64,000 bases of DNA from Synchiropus splendidus. Its lineage: Eukaryota; Chordata; Actinopteri; Syngnathiformes; Callionymidae. Location: NCBI RefSeq assembly GCF_027744825.2, contig NC_071349.1, positions 3,596,001-3,660,000 of the forward strand, read 5' to 3'. Both the position numbers and the translations under genes were made by a program. Numbering within the stretch: position 1 is the first letter of the stretch; every line of letters begins with the position of its first letter. The notes beneath the pieces were generated by a model. The model ran no database searches. It was not told where the DNA came from and saw only the letters and a list, made by a program, of their open reading frames with translations. Of this stretch, positions 16,601-31,800 are shown in pieces.

Positions 16601-19039
16601 AATATAAGCTGTCTGATGTGTTTTTCCAAAGTTATCAACATTTTTATGTTTGGCGTTCCGGAACCCACCTTATCTCAGGCTGAAAACGCGTTTTCTGCGT
16701 TGCGCCATAACTTTGCAGGAAAGCTTCAAAAATTAAATTTTCACCTCCCACTATAGCAGAAAGGGTCTTTCTAGTAGTTGCACCTCAAATATAAGCTGTC
16801 TGAAGTGTTTTTCCAAAGTTATCAACATTTTTATTTTTGGCGTTCCGGAAAACATCTTATCTCAGGCTGAAAACGCGTTTTCTGCATTGTGCCATAACTT
16901 TGAAGGAAAGCTTCAGAACACGAAAGTTTCACCTACCACTATAGCAGAAATTGTCTTTCTAGTAGTTGCACATCAAATCTAAGCTGTCTGAAGTGTTTTT
17001 CGAAAGTTATCAACATTTTTATGTATGGCGTTCCGGAATCGACCTTATCTCAGGCTGAAAACGCGTTTTACGCATTGTGCCATAACTTTGCAGGGAACCT
17101 TTAGAACATGAATTTTTCACCTCCCACTATAGCAGAAAGGGTCTTTCTCGGAGTTGCACATCAAATATAAGCTGTCTGAAGTGTTTTTCCAAAGTTATCA
17201 ACATTCTTATGTTTGGCGTTCCGGAATCAACCTTATCTCAGACTGAAAACGTGTTTTCTGCATTGTTCCATAACTTTGCAAGGAAGCTTCAGAACATGAA
17301 ATTTTCACCTCCCACTATAGCAGAAAGGGTCTTTCTAGTACTTGCACATCAAATCTAAGCTGTCTGAAGTGTTTTTCCAAAATTATCAACATTTTTATGT
17401 TTGGCGTTCCCGAATCGACCTTATCTCAGACTGAAAACGCGTTTTCGGAATTGAGCCATAACTTGGCAGGGAAGCTTCAGAACATGAAATTTTCACCTCC
17501 CACTATAGCAGAAAGGGTCTTACTAGTAGTTGCACATCAAATCTAAGCTGTCTGAAGTGTTTTTCCAAAGTTATCTACTTTTTTATGTTTGGCGTTCTGG
17601 AACCCACCTTATCTCTGTCTGAAAATGTGTTTTCTGCTTTGTGCCGTGACTTTGCCGGGAAGCCTCAGAACATGAAATTTTCACCTCCCACTATAGCAGA
17701 AAGGGTCTTTCTAGTAGTTGCACTTCAAATCTAAGCTGTCTGAAATGTTTTTTCAAAGTTATCACACTTTTATGTTTGGCGTTCCGGAATCAACCTTATC
17801 TCAGGTTGAAAACGCGTTTTACGCATGGTGCCATAACTTTGCAGGGAAGCTTCAGAACATCGAAGTTTCACCTCCCACAATGGCTGAAAGGGTCTATCTA
17901 GTAGTTGCACATCAAATCTAAGCTGTCTGAAGTGTTTTTCCAGAATTATCAACATTTTTATGTTTGGCGTTCCGGAATCGACCTTATCTCTGGCTGAAAA
18001 CGCGTTTTACGCATGGTGCCATAACTTTGCAGTGAAGCTTCAGAACATCGAATTTTCACCTCCCACTATAGCAGAAAGGGTCTTTCTAGTAGTTGCAGAT
18101 CAAATCTAAGCTGTCTGAAATGTTTTTCCAAAGTTATCAACATTTTTATGTTTGGCATTCTGGAACCCACCTTATCTCAGTCTGAAAACGTGTTTTACGC
18201 ATTGTGCCATAACTTGGCAGGGATGCCACAGAACATGAAATATTCACTTGCCGCTATAGTAGAAAGGGTCTTTCTAGTAGTTGCACATCAAATCTAAGCT
18301 GTCTGAAGTGGCTTTCCAAAGTTATCAACATTTTTATGTTTGGCGTTCCGGAATCGACCTAATCTCAAGCTGAAAACGCGTTTTACGCATTGTGCCATAA
18401 CTTTGGAGGGAAGCTTCAGAACATCGAATTTTGACCACCCGCTATATCAGAAAGGGTCTTTCAAGTAGTTGCACATCAAATCTAAGCTGTCTGAAGTGTT
18501 TTTCCAAAGTTATCAACATTCTTATGTTTGGCGTTTCGGAATCGACCTAATCTCAGGCTGAAAACGTGTTTTACGCATGGTGCCATAACTTTGCAGGGAA
18601 GCTTCAGAACATGAAATTTTCACCTCCCACTATAGCAGAAAGGGTCTTTCTAGTAGTTGGACATCAAATCCAAGCAGCCTGAAGTGTTTTTCCAAAGTCA
18701 TCAACATTTTTATGTCTGGAGTTCCGGAAACGACCTTATCTCAGGCTGAAAACGCGTTTTACGCATTGTGCCACAACTTTGCAGGGAAGCTTCAAACATG
18801 ACATTTTCACCTCCCACAATAGCATATAGGGTCTTTCAAATAGTTGCACATCAAATCTAAGCTGTCTGAAGTGTTTTTCCAAAGTTCTCAACATTTTTAT
18901 GTTTAGCGTTACGGAATCGAGCTTATCTCAGGCTGAAAACGCGTTTTATGCATTGTGCCATAACTTTGCATAAAGCTTCAGAACATTACATTTTCACATC
19001 CTACTACAGCAGAAAGGGTCTTTCTAGCAGTTGCACATC

Positions 19040-21675
19040 AAATCTAAGCTGTCTGAAGTGTTGTTCCAAAGTTATCATATTTTTTTGTTTGGCGTTCCGG
19101 AACCCACCTTATCTCAGGCTGAAAACGCGTTTTCGGAATTGTGCCATAACTTTGCAGGGAAGCTTCAGAACATGAAATTTTAAATTTGCGCTATAGCAGA
19201 AAGGGTCTTTCTAGTAGTTGTACATCAAATCTAAGCTGTCTGAAGTGTTTTTCCAAAGTTATCAACATTTCAATGTTTGCCGTTCCGGAATCGACCTTAT
19301 CTCAGGCTGAAAACGCGTTTTACGCATTGTGCCATAACTTTGCATAAAGCTTCAGAACATGAAATTTTCACCTCCCACTATAGCAGAAAGGGTCTTTCTA
19401 GTAGTTGCAGATCAAACCTAAGCTGTCTGAAGTGTTTTTCCAAAGTTATCAACATTTTTATGTTTAGCGTTCCGGAACCCACCTTATCTCAGGCTGAAAA
19501 CGCGTTTTCATCATTGTGCCATAACTTTGCATAAAGCTTTAGAACATGAAATTTTCACCTCCCACTATAGCAGAAAGGGTCTTTCTAGTAGTTGCAGATT
19601 AAATCTAAGCTGTCTGAAATGTTTTTCCAAAGTTTTCAACTTTTTTATGTTTGGCGTTCTGGAACCCACCTTATCTCAGTCTGAAAACGTGTTTTTTGCA
19701 TTGTGCCATAACTTTGCAGGGAAGCCACAGGACATGAAATTTTCACCTGCCGCTATAGTAGAAAGGGTCTTTCTAGTAGTTGCACATCAAATCTAAGCTG
19801 TCTGAAGTGTTTTTCCAAAGTTATCAACATTTTTATGTTTGGCGTTCCGGAATAGACCTTATCTCAGGCTGAAAACGCGTTTTACGCATTGTGCCATAAC
19901 TTTGCAGGGAAGCTTCAGAACATGAAATTTTCAAATCCCACTATAGCACAAAGGGTCATTCTCATACTTGCACATCAAATCTAAGCTGTCTGAAGTGTTT
20001 TTTGAAAGTTTTCAACATTTTTAGTTTGGCATTCCTGAATCGATCTTATCTCATGCTGAAAACGCGTTTTCTGCAATGTGCCATAACTTTGCAGGGAAGC
20101 TTCAGAACATGAAATTTTCACCTCCCACTATAGCAGAAAGGGTCTTTCTAGTAGTTGCACATCAAATCTAAGATGTCTGAAGTGTTTTTTCAATGTTATC
20201 ATATTTTTATGTTTGGCGTTCCGGAATTGACCTTGTCTCATGCTGAAAACGCATTTTCTGCATTGTGCCACAACTTTGCAGGCAAGCTTCAGAACATGAA
20301 ATATTCACATGCCACTATAGCAGAAAGGGTCTTTCTAGTAGTTGCACATCAAATCTAAGCTGTTTGAAGTGTTTTTCCAAAGTTATCAACATTTTTATGT
20401 TTGGCGTTCAGGAATCGACCTTATCTCAGGCTGAAAACGCGATTTACGCATTCTGCCATAACTTTGCAGGGAATCTTCAGAACATGAAATTTTCATATTC
20501 CGCTATAGCAGAAAGGGTCTTTCTAGTAGTTGCACATCAAATCTAAGCTGTCTGAAGTGTTTTTCCAAAGTTATAAACATTTTTATCTTTGGCGTTACGG
20601 AATCGACCTTATCTCAGGCTGAATACGCGTTTTCTGCATTGTGCCGTAACTTTGCAGGGAATCTTCAGAACATGAAATTTTCACCTCCCATAATAGCAGA
20701 AAGGGTCTTTTTAGTAGTTGCACATCAAATCTAAGCTGTTTGAAGTCTTTTTCCAAAGTTATCAACATTTTTATGCTTGGCGTTCCGAAACCCACCTTAT
20801 CTCAGGCTGAAAACGCGTTTTCTGCATTGTGCCATAACTTTGCAGAGAAGATTCAGAACATGAAATTTTCACCTCCCACTATAGCAGAAAGGGTCTTTCT
20901 AGTAGTTGCACATCAAATCTAAGGTGTCTGAAGTGTTGTTCCAAAGTTATCATATTTTTTTGTTTGGCGTTCCGGAACCCACCTTATCTCAGGCTGAAAA
21001 CGCGTTTTCGGAATTGTGCCATAACTTTGCAGGGAAGCTTCAGAACATGAAATTTTAAACTTGCGCTATAGCAGAAAGGGTCTATCTAGTAGTTGTACAT
21101 CAAATCTAAGCTGTCTGAAGTGTTTTTCCAAAGTTATCAACATTTTAATGTTTGCCGTTCCGGAATCGACCTTATCTCAGGCTGAAAACGCGTTTTACGC
21201 ATTGTGCCATAACTTTGCATAAAGCTTCAGAACATGAAATTTTCACCTCCCACTATAGCAGAAAGGGTCTTTCTAGTAGTTATAGATCAAACCTAAGCTG
21301 TCTGAAATGTTTTTCCAAAGTTATCAACATTTTTATGTTTGGCGTTCCGGAACCCACCTTATCTCAGGCTGAAAACGCGTTTTCATCATTGTGCAATAAC
21401 TTTGCATAAAGCTTTAGAACATGAAATTTTCACCTCCCACTATAGCAGAAAGGGTCTTTCTAGTAGTTGCAGATGAAATCTAAGTTGTCTGAAATGTTTT
21501 TCCAAAGTTTTCAACTTTTTTATGTTTGGCGTTCTGGAACCCACCTTATCTCAGGCTGAAAACGTGTTTTTTGCATTGTGCCATAACTTTGCAGGGATGC
21601 CACAGAACATGAAATTTTCACCTGCCGCTATAGTAGAAAGGGTCGTTCTTGTAGTTGCACATCAAATCCAAGCTG
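19040..21675. repeat. Higher-order duplication, spacing about 1,875 bp (10 monomers)
   Basis: About four monomers from 19,040 recur from 20,915 with the same private variants: TTATCATATTTTTTTG, a TTTTCGGAATTG variant, and a GCATAAAGC deletion. The spacing is 5 bases short of ten full monomers because of the small deletions. Confidence 0.8.
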
Positions 21676-21999
21676 TCTGAAGTGGCTTTCCAAAGTTATC
21701 AACATTTTTATGTTTGGAGTTCCGGAATCAACCTTATCTCAGGCTGAACACCCGTTTTCTGCATTGTGCCATAACTTTGCAGGGATGCTTCAGAACATGA
21801 AATTTCCACCTCTCACTATAGCAGAAAGGGTCTTTCTAGTAGTTGCACGTGAAATCTAAGCTGTCTGAAGTGTTTTTCCAAAGTTATCAACATTTTTATG
21901 TTTGGCATTCCAGAATCGACCTTATCTCAGGCTGAAAACGCGTTTTCTGCATTGTGACATAACTTTGCAGGGAAACGTCAGAACATGAAATTTTCACCT

Positions 22000-23500
22000 C
22001 CCACTATAGCAGAAAGGGTCTTTCTAGTAGTTGCACATCAAATCTAAGATGTTTGAAGTGTTTTTCCAAAGTTATCAACATTTTTATGTTTGGCGTTCCG
22101 GAATCAACCTTATCTCAGGCTGAAAACGCGTTTTACGCATTGTGGCATAACTTGCAGGGAAGCTTAAGAACATGAAATTTTCTCCTCCCACTATAGCAGA
22201 AAGGGTATTTCTAGTAGTTGCATATCAAATCTAAGCTGTCTGAAGTGTTTTTCGAAAGTTTTCAACATTTTTTTGTTTGGTGTTCCTGAATCGACCTTAT
22301 CTCAGGCCGAAAACGCGTTTTCTGCATTGTGCCATAACTTTGCAGGGAAGTTTTAGAACATGAAATTTTCACCTCCCACTTCAGCAGAAAGGGTATTTCT
22401 AGTAGTTGCACATCAAATCTAAGCTGTCTGTAGAGTTTTTCCTGAGTTATCAACATTTTTATGTTTGGCGTTCCGGAATCGACCTTATCTCAGGATGAAA
22501 AATTGTTTTCTGCATTGTCCCATAACTTTGCAGGGAAGCTTCAGAACATGAAATGTTCACCTCCCAATATAGCAGAAAGGGCCTTTCTAATAGTTGCACA
22601 TCAAATCTAAGCTGTCTGAAGTGTTTTTCCAAAGTTATCAACATTTTTATGTTTGACGTTCCGGAATTGACCTTATGTGAGGCTGAACACGAGTTTTCTG
22701 CATTGTGCCATAACTTTGCAGGGAAGCTTCAGAACATGAAATTTTAACCTCCCACTATAGCAGAATGCGTCTTTATAGTAGTTGCACATCAAATCTTAGC
22801 TGTCTGAAGTGTTTTTCCAAAGTTATCAACATTTTTATGTTTGGCGTTTCGGAATCGACCTTATCTCAGCCTGAAATCGCGCTTTACATATTTTGCCATA
22901 ACTTTGCAGGGAAGCTTCAGAACACGACATTTTCACCTCCCACTATAGCAGAAAGGGTTTTTCTAGTAGTTGCACATCAAATCTAAGCTGTCTGAAGTGT
23001 TTTTCCAAAGTTATCAACATTCTTATGTTTGGCGTTCCGGAATCAACCTTATCTCAGGCTGAAAACGCGTTTTACGCATTGTGGCATAACTTGCAGGGAA
23101 GCTTCAGAACATGAAATTTTCTCCTCCCACTATAGCAGAAAGGGTATTTCTAGTAGTTGCATATCAAAGCTAAGCTGTCTGAAGTGTTTTTCGAAAGTTT
23201 TCAACATTTTTTTGTTTGGTGTTCCTGAATCGACCTTATCTCAGGCCGAAAACGCGTTTTCTGCATTGTGCCATAACTTTGCAGGGAAGTTTTAGAACAT
23301 GAAATTTTCACCTCCCACTTCAGCAGAAAGGGTATTTCTAGTAGTTGCACATCAAATCTAAGCTGTCTGTAGAGTTTTTCCTGAGTTATCAACATTTTTA
23401 TGTTTGGCGTTCCGGAATCGACCTTATCTCAGGATGAAAAATTGTTTTCTGCATTGTCCCATAACTTTGCAGGGAAGCTTCAGAACATGAAATTCTGACC
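22000..23500. repeat. Higher-order duplication, spacing 939 bp (5 monomers)
   Basis: A block around 22,090-22,540 recurs at about 23,030-23,480 with shared variants, such as TTGTGGCATAACTTGCAGGG and GAGTTTTTCCTGAG. Breakpoints are approximate. Confidence 0.8.
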
Positions 23501-24759
23501 TGCCAATATAGCAGAAAGGGCCTTTCTAATAGTTGCACATCAAATCTAAGCTCTCTGATGTGTTTTTCCAAAGTTATCAACATTTTTATGTATGGCGTTC
23601 TGGAACCCACCTAATCTCAAGCTGAAAACGCGTTTTCTGCATTGTGCCAAAACTTTTCAGGGAAGCTTCAGAACATGAAATGTTCGCCTCCCACTATAGC
23701 AGAAAGGGTCTTTCTAGTAGTTGCACATCAAATCTAAGCTCTCTGAAGTGTTTTTCCAAAGTTATCACCATTTTTATGTTTGGCGTTCCAGAAACAACCT
23801 TGTCTCAGGCTGAAAACGCGTTTTACGCAATTTGCCATAACTTTGCAGGAAAGCCTCAGAACATGAAATTTTCACCTCCCACTATAGCAGAAAGGGTCTT
23901 TCTAGTAGTTGCACATCAAATCTAAGCTGTCTGAAGTGTATTTCCAAAGTTATCAACATTTTTATGTTTGGCGTTCCGGAATTGACCTTATGTGAGGCTG
24001 AACACGAGTTTTCTGCATTGTGCCATAACTTTGCAGGGAAGCTTCAGAACATGAAATTTTAACCTCCCACTATAGCAGAATGCGTCTTTCTAGTAGTTGC
24101 ACATCAAATCTAAGCTGTTTGAAGTGTATTTCCAAAGTTATCAACATTTTTATGTTTGGCTTTCCTGAATCGACCTTATCTCAGGCTGAAAACGCGTTTT
24201 CTGCAATGTGCCATAACTTTGCTTGGAAACTTCAGAACATGAAATTTTCACCTCCAACTATAGCAGAAAGGGTCTTTCTAGTAGTTGCACATCAAATCTA
24301 AGCTGTTTGAAGTGTTTTTCCAAAGTTAAACCCATTTTTATGTTTGGCGTTCCAGAAACAACCTTATCTCAGGCTGAAAACGCGTTTTACGCAATTTGCC
24401 ATAACTTTGCAGGAAAGCTTCAGAACATGAAATTTTCACCTCCCACTATAGCAGAAAGGGTCTTTCTAGTAGTTGCACATCAAATCTAAGCTGTTTGAAG
24501 TGTTTTTCCAAAGTTATCAACATTTTTATGTTTGGCGTTCCGGAATAAACCTTATCTCAGGCTGAAAACGCGTTTTCTGCATTGTGCCATAACTTTGCTT
24601 GGAAACTTCAGAACATGAAATTTTCACCTCCAACTATAGCAGAAAGGGTCTTTCTAGTAGTTGCACATCAAATCTAAGCTGTTTGAAGTGTTTTTCCAAA
24701 GTTATCAACATTTTTATGTTTGGCGTTCCGGAATAAACCTTATCTCAGGCTGAAAACGC

Positions 24760-25830
24760 GTTTTCTGCATTGTGCCATAACTTTGCAGGGAGACTTCAGA
24801 ACATGAAATTTTCTCCTCCCACTATAGCAGAAAGGGTATTTCTAGTAGTTGCATATCAAATCTAAGTTGTCTGAAGTGTTTTTCGAAAGTTTTCAACATT
24901 TTTATGTTTGGCGTTCCTGAATCGACCTTATCTCAGCCTGAAAACGCGTTTTCTGCAATGTGCCATACCTTGGCAGGGAAGCTTCAGAACATGACATTTT
25001 CAACTTCCACTATAGCAGAAAGGCTCTTTCCAGCAGTCGCACATCAAATCTAAGCTGTTTGAAGTGTTTTTCCAAAGTTAACCCCATTTTTATGTTTGGC
25101 GTTCCAGAAACAACCTTATCTCAGGCTGAAAACGCGTTTTTCTGCATTGTGCCATAACTTTGCATGGAAACTTCAGAACATGAAAATTTCACCTCCAACT
25201 ATAGCAGAAAGGGTCTTTCTAGTAGTTGCACATCAAATCTAAGCTGTTTGAAGTGTTTTTCCAAAGTTATCAACATTTTTATGTTTGGCGTTCCTGAATC
25301 GACCTTATCTCAGGCTGAAAACGCGTTTTCTGCATTGTGCCATAACTTTGCAGGGAGACTTCAGAACATGAAATTTTCTCCTCCCACTATAGCAGAAAGG
25401 GTATTTCTAGTAGTTGCATATCAAATCTAAGTTGTCTGAAGTGTTTTTCGAAAGTTTTCAACATTTTTATGTTTGGCGTTCCTGAATCGACCTTATCTCA
25501 GCCTGAAAACGCGTTTTCTGCAATGTGCCATACCTTGGCAGGGAAGCTTCAGAACATGAAATTTTCAACTTCCACTATAGCAGAAAGGCTCTTTCCAGCA
25601 GTCGCACATCAAATCTAAGCTGTTTGAAGTGTTTTTCCAAAGTTAACCCCATTTTTATGTTTGGCGTTCCAGAAACAACCTTATCTCAGGCTGAAAACGC
25701 GTTTTTCTGCATTGTGCCATAACTTTGCATGGAAACTTCAGAACATGAAAATTTCACCTCCAACTATAGCAGAAAGGGTCTTTCTAGTAGTTGCACATCA
25801 AATCTAAGCTGTTTGAAGTGTTTTTCCAAA
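24760..25830. repeat. Higher-order duplication, spacing 565 bp (3 monomers)
   Basis: A trimer is repeated almost exactly. Shared variants include CCATACCTTGGCAGGG, CTCTTTCCAGCAGTCGCACA and GTTAACCCCATTTTTATG at about 24,963-25,090 and 25,528-25,655. Confidence 0.85.
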
Positions 25831-28800
25831 GTTATCAACATTTTTATGTTTGGCGTTCCGGAATAAACCTTATCTCAGGCAGAAAACGCGTTTTCTGCAT
25901 TGTGCCATAACTTTGCAGGGAAGCTTCAGAACATGAAATTTTCACCTCCCACTATAGCAGAAAGGGTCTCTCTAGTAGTTGCACATCAAATCTAAGCTGT
26001 TTGAAGTGTTTTTCCAAAGTTATCAACATTTTTATGTTTGGCGTTCCGGAATCAACCTTATCTCAGACTGAAAACGTGTTTTCTGCATTGTGGCATAACT
26101 TTGCATGGAAACTTCAGAACATGAAAATTTCACCTCCAACTATGGCAGAAAGGGTCTTTCTAGTAGTTGCACATCAAATCTAAGCTGTTTGAAGTGTTTT
26201 TCCAAAGTTATCAACATTCTTATGTTTGGCGTTCCGGAATCGACCTTTTCTCAGGCTGAAAACGCGTTTTTCTGCATTGTGCCATAACTTTGCAGGGAAG
26301 CTTTAGAACATGAAAATTTCACGTCCCACTAGAGCAGAAAGGGTATTTCTAGTAGTTGCACATCAAATCTAAGCTGTCTGAAGTGTTTTTCGAAAGTTAT
26401 CAACATTTTTATGTTTGGCGTTCCGGAATCGACCTTATCTCAGGCTGAAAACGCGTTTTCTGCATTGTGTCATAACTTTGCAGGAAAGCTGCAGAATATG
26501 AAATTTTCACCTCCCACTATAGCAGAAAGGGTCTTTCTAGTAGTTGCACAACAAATCTAAGCTGTCTGAACTGTTTTTCGAAAGTTATCAACATTTTTAT
26601 GTTTGGCGTTCCGGATCGCACCTTATTGAAAACGCATTTTCTGCATTGTGCCATAACTTTGCAGGGAAACTTCAGAACATGAAATTTTCACCTCCCACTA
26701 TAGCAGAAAGGGTCTCTCTAGTAGTTGCACATCAAATCTAAGCTGTTTGAAGTGTTTTTCGAAAGTTTTCAACATTTTTATGTTTGGCGTTCCTGAATCG
26801 ACCTTATCTCAGGCTGAAAACGCGTTTTACGCATTGTGCCATAACTTTGCAGGGAACATTTAGAACATGAAATTTTCACCTCCCACTATAGCAGAAAGGG
26901 TGTTTCTAGTAGTTGCACATCAAATCTAAGCTGTCTGAAGTGTTTTTCCAAAGTTATCAACATTTTTATGTTTGGCGTTCCAGAATCGACCTTATCTCAG
27001 GCTGAAAACGCGATTTACGCATTTTGCCATAACTGTGGAGGGAATCTTCAGAAAATGAAATTTTCACCTCCCACTATAGCAGAAAGGGTCTTTCTAGTAG
27101 TTGCACATCAAATCTAAGCTGTTTGAAGTGTTTTTCCAAAGTTATCAACATTTTTATGTTTGGCGTTCCGGAATAAACCTTATCTCCGGCAGAAAACGCG
27201 TTTTCTGCATTGTGCCATAACTTTGCAGGGAAGCTTCAGAACATGAAATTTTAACCTCCCACTATAGCAGAAAGGGTCTTTCCAGTAGTTGCATAACAAA
27301 TCTAAGCTGTCTGAAGTGTTTTTCCGAAGTTATCAACATTTTTATGTTTGGCGTTCCGGAATCAACCTTATCTCAGACTGAAAACGTGTTTTCTGCATTG
27401 TGCCATAACTTTGCATGGAAACTTCAGAACATGAAAATTTCACCTCCAACTATAGCAGGAAGGGTCTTTCTAGTAGTTGCACATCAAATCTAAGCTGTTT
27501 GAAGTGTTTTTCCAAAGTTATCAACATTCTTATGTTTGGCGTTCTGGAATCAACCTTTTCTCAGGCTGAAAACGCGTTTTTCTGCATTGTGCCATAACTT
27601 TGCAGGGAAGCTTTAGAACATGAAAATTTCACGTCCCACTAGAGCAGAAAGGGTATTTCTAGTAGTTGCACATCATATCTAAGCTGTCTGAAGTGTTTTT
27701 CGAAACTTATCAACATTTTTATGTTTGGCGTTCCGGAACCCACCTTATCTGAGGCTGAAAACGCGTTTTCTGCATTGTGCCCTTACTTTTCTGGGGAGCT
27801 TCAGAACATGGAATTTTCACATCCCACGATAACAGAAAGGGTCCTTCTAGTAGTTGCATATCAAATCTAAGCAGTCTGAAGTGTTTTTCCAAAGTTATCA
27901 ACATTTTTTCGTTTGGCGTTCCGTAACCCACCTTATCTCAGGCTGAAAACGTATTTTCTGAAATGTGCCATAACTTTTGTGGGAAGCTTCAGATCATGAA
28001 ATTTTCACCTCCCACTGTAGCAGAAAGGGTCTTTCTAGTAGTTGCACATCAAATCTAAGCTGTCTGAAGTGTTTTTCCAAAGTTATCAACATTTTTATGT
28101 TCGGTGTTCTGAAATCAACCTCATCTCAGGCTGAAAACGAGTTTTACGCATTGTGCCATAACTTTGCAGTGAAGCTTCAGAACATGAAATTTTCACCTCC
28201 CACTATAGCAGAAAGGGTCTTTCTCGTAGTTGCACATCAAATCTAAGCTGTCTGAAGTGTTTTTCGAAAGTTTTCAACATTTTTATGTTTGGTGTTCCTG
28301 AATCGACCTTTTCTCAGGCTGAAACCGCATTTTACACATTGTGCCATACCTTTGCAGGAAAGCTTCAGAACATGAAATTTTCACCTCCCACTATAGCAGA
28401 AAGGGTCTTTCTAGTAGTTGCACATCAAATCTAAGCTGTCTGAAGTGTTTTTCCAAAGTTATCTACATTTTGATGTTTGGCGTTCCGGAATCGACCTTAT
28501 CTGACGCTGAAAACGCGTTTTCTGCATTGTGCCATAACTTTGCAGGGAAGCTTCAGAACATGAAATTTTCACCTCCCATGATAGCAGAAAGGGTCTTTCG
28601 AGTAGTTGCACATCAAATCTATGCTGTCTGAAGTGTTTTTCCAAAGTTATCAACATTTTGATGTTTGGCGTTCCGGAATCGACCTTATCTGAGGATGAAA
28701 ACGCGTTTTCTGCATTGTGCCAAAACTTTGTAGGTAAGCTCCTGAACATGAAATTTTCACCTCCCACTATAGCAGAAAGGGTCTTTCTAGTAGTTGCACA

Positions 28801-31800
28801 TCAAATCGAAGCTGTCTGAAGTTGTTTTCCAAAGTTATCAACATTTTTATGTTTGGCGTTCTGGAACCCACCTTATCTCAGGCTGAAAACGCGTTTCCTG
28901 CATTGTGGCATAACTTTGTAGGGAAGCTTCAGAACATGAAATTTTCACCTCCCACTGTAGCAGAAAGGGTCTTTCTAGTAGTTGCACATCAAATCTAAGC
29001 TGTCTGAAGTGTTTCTCCAAAGTTATCAACATTTTTATGTTTGGCGTTCAGGAACCCACCTTATCTCAGGATGAAAACGCGTTTTCTGCATTGTGCCATA
29101 ACTTTGCAGGGAGACTTCAGAACATGAAATTTTCTCCTCCCACTATAGCAGAAAGGGTATTTCTAGTAGTTGCACATCAAATCTAAGCTGTCTGAAGTGT
29201 TTTTCGAAAGTTTTCAACATTTTTATGTTTGGTGTTCCTGAATCGACCTTATCTCAGGCCGAAAACGCGTTTTCTGCGTTGTGCCATAACTTTGCAAGGA
29301 AGCTTCAGAACATGAAAATTTCACCTCCCACTATAGCAGAAAGGGTCTTTCTAGTAGATGCACATCAAATCTAAGCTGTCTGAAGTGTTTTTCTAAAGTT
29401 ATCAACATTTTTATGTTTGGCGTTCCGGAACCCACCTTATCTCAGTCTGAAAACGCGTTTTACATATTTTGCCATAACTTTGCAGGGAAGCTTAAGAACA
29501 TGAAATTTTAACATCCCACTATAGCAGAAATGGTCTTTCTAGTAGTTGCACATCAAATCTAAGCTGTCTGAAGTGTTTTTCCAAAGTTATAAACATTTTT
29601 ATGTTTGGCGTTCTGAAATCAACCTCATCTCAGTCTGAAAACGTGTTTAACGCATTGTGCCATAACTTTGCAGGGAAGCTTCAGAAAATGAAATTTTAAC
29701 CTCCCATTATAGCAGAAAAGGTCATTCTAGTAGTTGCACATCAAATCTAAGCTGTCTTGAAGTGTTTTTCTAAAGTTATCAACATTTTTATGTTTGGCGT
29801 TCCGGAACCCACCTTATCTCAGTCTGAAAACGGGTTTTACATATTTTGCCATAACTTAGCAGGGAAGCTTAAGAACATGACATTTTAACATTCCACTATA
29901 GCAGAAATGGTCTTTCTAGTAGTTGCACATCAAATCTAAGCTGTCTGAAGTGTTTTTCCAAAGTTATCAACATTTTTATGTTTGGCGTTCTGGAACCCAC
30001 CTTATCTCAGGCTGAAAACACGTTTTCTGCATTGTGCCATCACTTTGCAGGGAAGCTTCAGAACATGAAATTTTCACCTCCCACTACAGCAGAAAGGGTC
30101 TTTCTAGTAGTTGCAGAACAAATCTAAGCTGTCTGAAGTGTTTTTCCAAAGTTATCAACATTCTTATGTTTGGCGTTCCGGAATCAACCTTATTTCAGCC
30201 TGAAAACGCGTTTTACATATTTTGCCATAACTTTGAGCGAAGCTTCAGAACATGAAATTTTAACATCCCACTATAGCAGAAAGGGTATTTCTAGTAGTTG
30301 CACATCAAATCTAAGTTGTCTGAAGTGTTTTTCCATAGTGATCAGCATTCTTATGTTTGGAGTTCCGGAATCGACCTTATCTCAGGCTGAAAACGCGTTT
30401 CCTGCATTGTGGCATAACTTTTCAGGGAAGCTTCAGAACATGAAATGTTCGCCTCCCACTATAGCAGATAGGGTCTTTCTAGTATTTGCACATCAAATCT
30501 AAGCTGTCTGAAGTGTTTTCCCAAAGTTATCAACATTTTTATGTTTGGCGTTCTGGAACCCACCTTATCTCAAGCTGAAAACGCGTTTTCTGCATTGTGC
30601 CATAACTTTGCAGGGAGACTTCAGAACATGAAATTTTCTCCTCCCACTACAGCAGAAAGGGTATTTCTAGTAGTTGCACATCAAATCTAAGCTGTCTGAA
30701 GTGTATTTCCAAAGTTATCAACATTTTTATGTTTGGCGTTCTGGTACCCACCTTATCTCCGGCTGAAAACGCGTTTTCTCCATTGTGCCATAACTTTGCA
30801 GGGAAGCTTCAGAACATGAAATTTTAACCTCCCACTATGGCAGAAAAGGTCATTCTAGTAGTTGCACATCAAATCTAAGCTGTCTTGAAGTGTTTTTCTA
30901 AAGTTATCAACATTTTTATGTTTGGCGTTCCGGAACCCACCTTATCTCAGTCTGAAAACGCGTTTTACATATTTTGCCATAACTTTGCAGGGAAGCTTCA
31001 GAACATGAAATTTTCACGTCCCACTATAGCAGAAAGGGTCGTTCTAGTAGTTCCATATCAAATCTAAGCTGTCTGAAGCGTTTTTCGAAAGTTATCAACA
31101 TTTTTATGTTTGGCGTTCCGGAATCGACCTTATCTCAGGATGAAAAATCGTTTTCTGCATTGTCCCATAACTTTGCAGGGAAGCTTCAGAACATGAAATG
31201 TTCATCTCCCACTATAGCAGAAAGGGTCTTTCTAGTAGTTGCACATCAAATCTAAGCTGTCTGTAGTGTTTTTCGAAAGTTATCAACATTTTTATGTTTG
31301 GCGTTCCGGAACCCCCCTTATCTCAGGCTGAAAATGCGTTTTCTGCATTGTGCCATAACTTTGCAGGGAAGCTTCAGAACATGAAATTTTAACCTCCCAC
31401 TGTAGCAGAAAGGGTCTTTCCAGTAGTTGCACATCAAATCTAAGCTGTCTGAAGTGTTTTTCCAAAGTTATCAACATTTTTTTGTTTGGCATTCCGGAAT
31501 CGACCTTATGTCAGGCTGAAAACGAGTTTTACGCATTGTGCCATAACTTTGCAGGGAAGCTTCAGAACATGACATTTTCACCTCCCACAATAGCCGAAAG
31601 GGTCTTTCCAGTAGTTGCACATCATATCTAAGCTGTCTGAAGTGTTTTTCCAAAGTTATCAACATTTTTATGTTTGGTGTTCCGGAACCCACCTTATCTC
31701 AGGCTGAAAACAGGTTTTCTGCATTGTGCCATAACTTTGCAGGGAAGCTTCAGAACATGAAATTTTCACGTCCCACTATAGCAGAAAGGGTCTTTCTCGT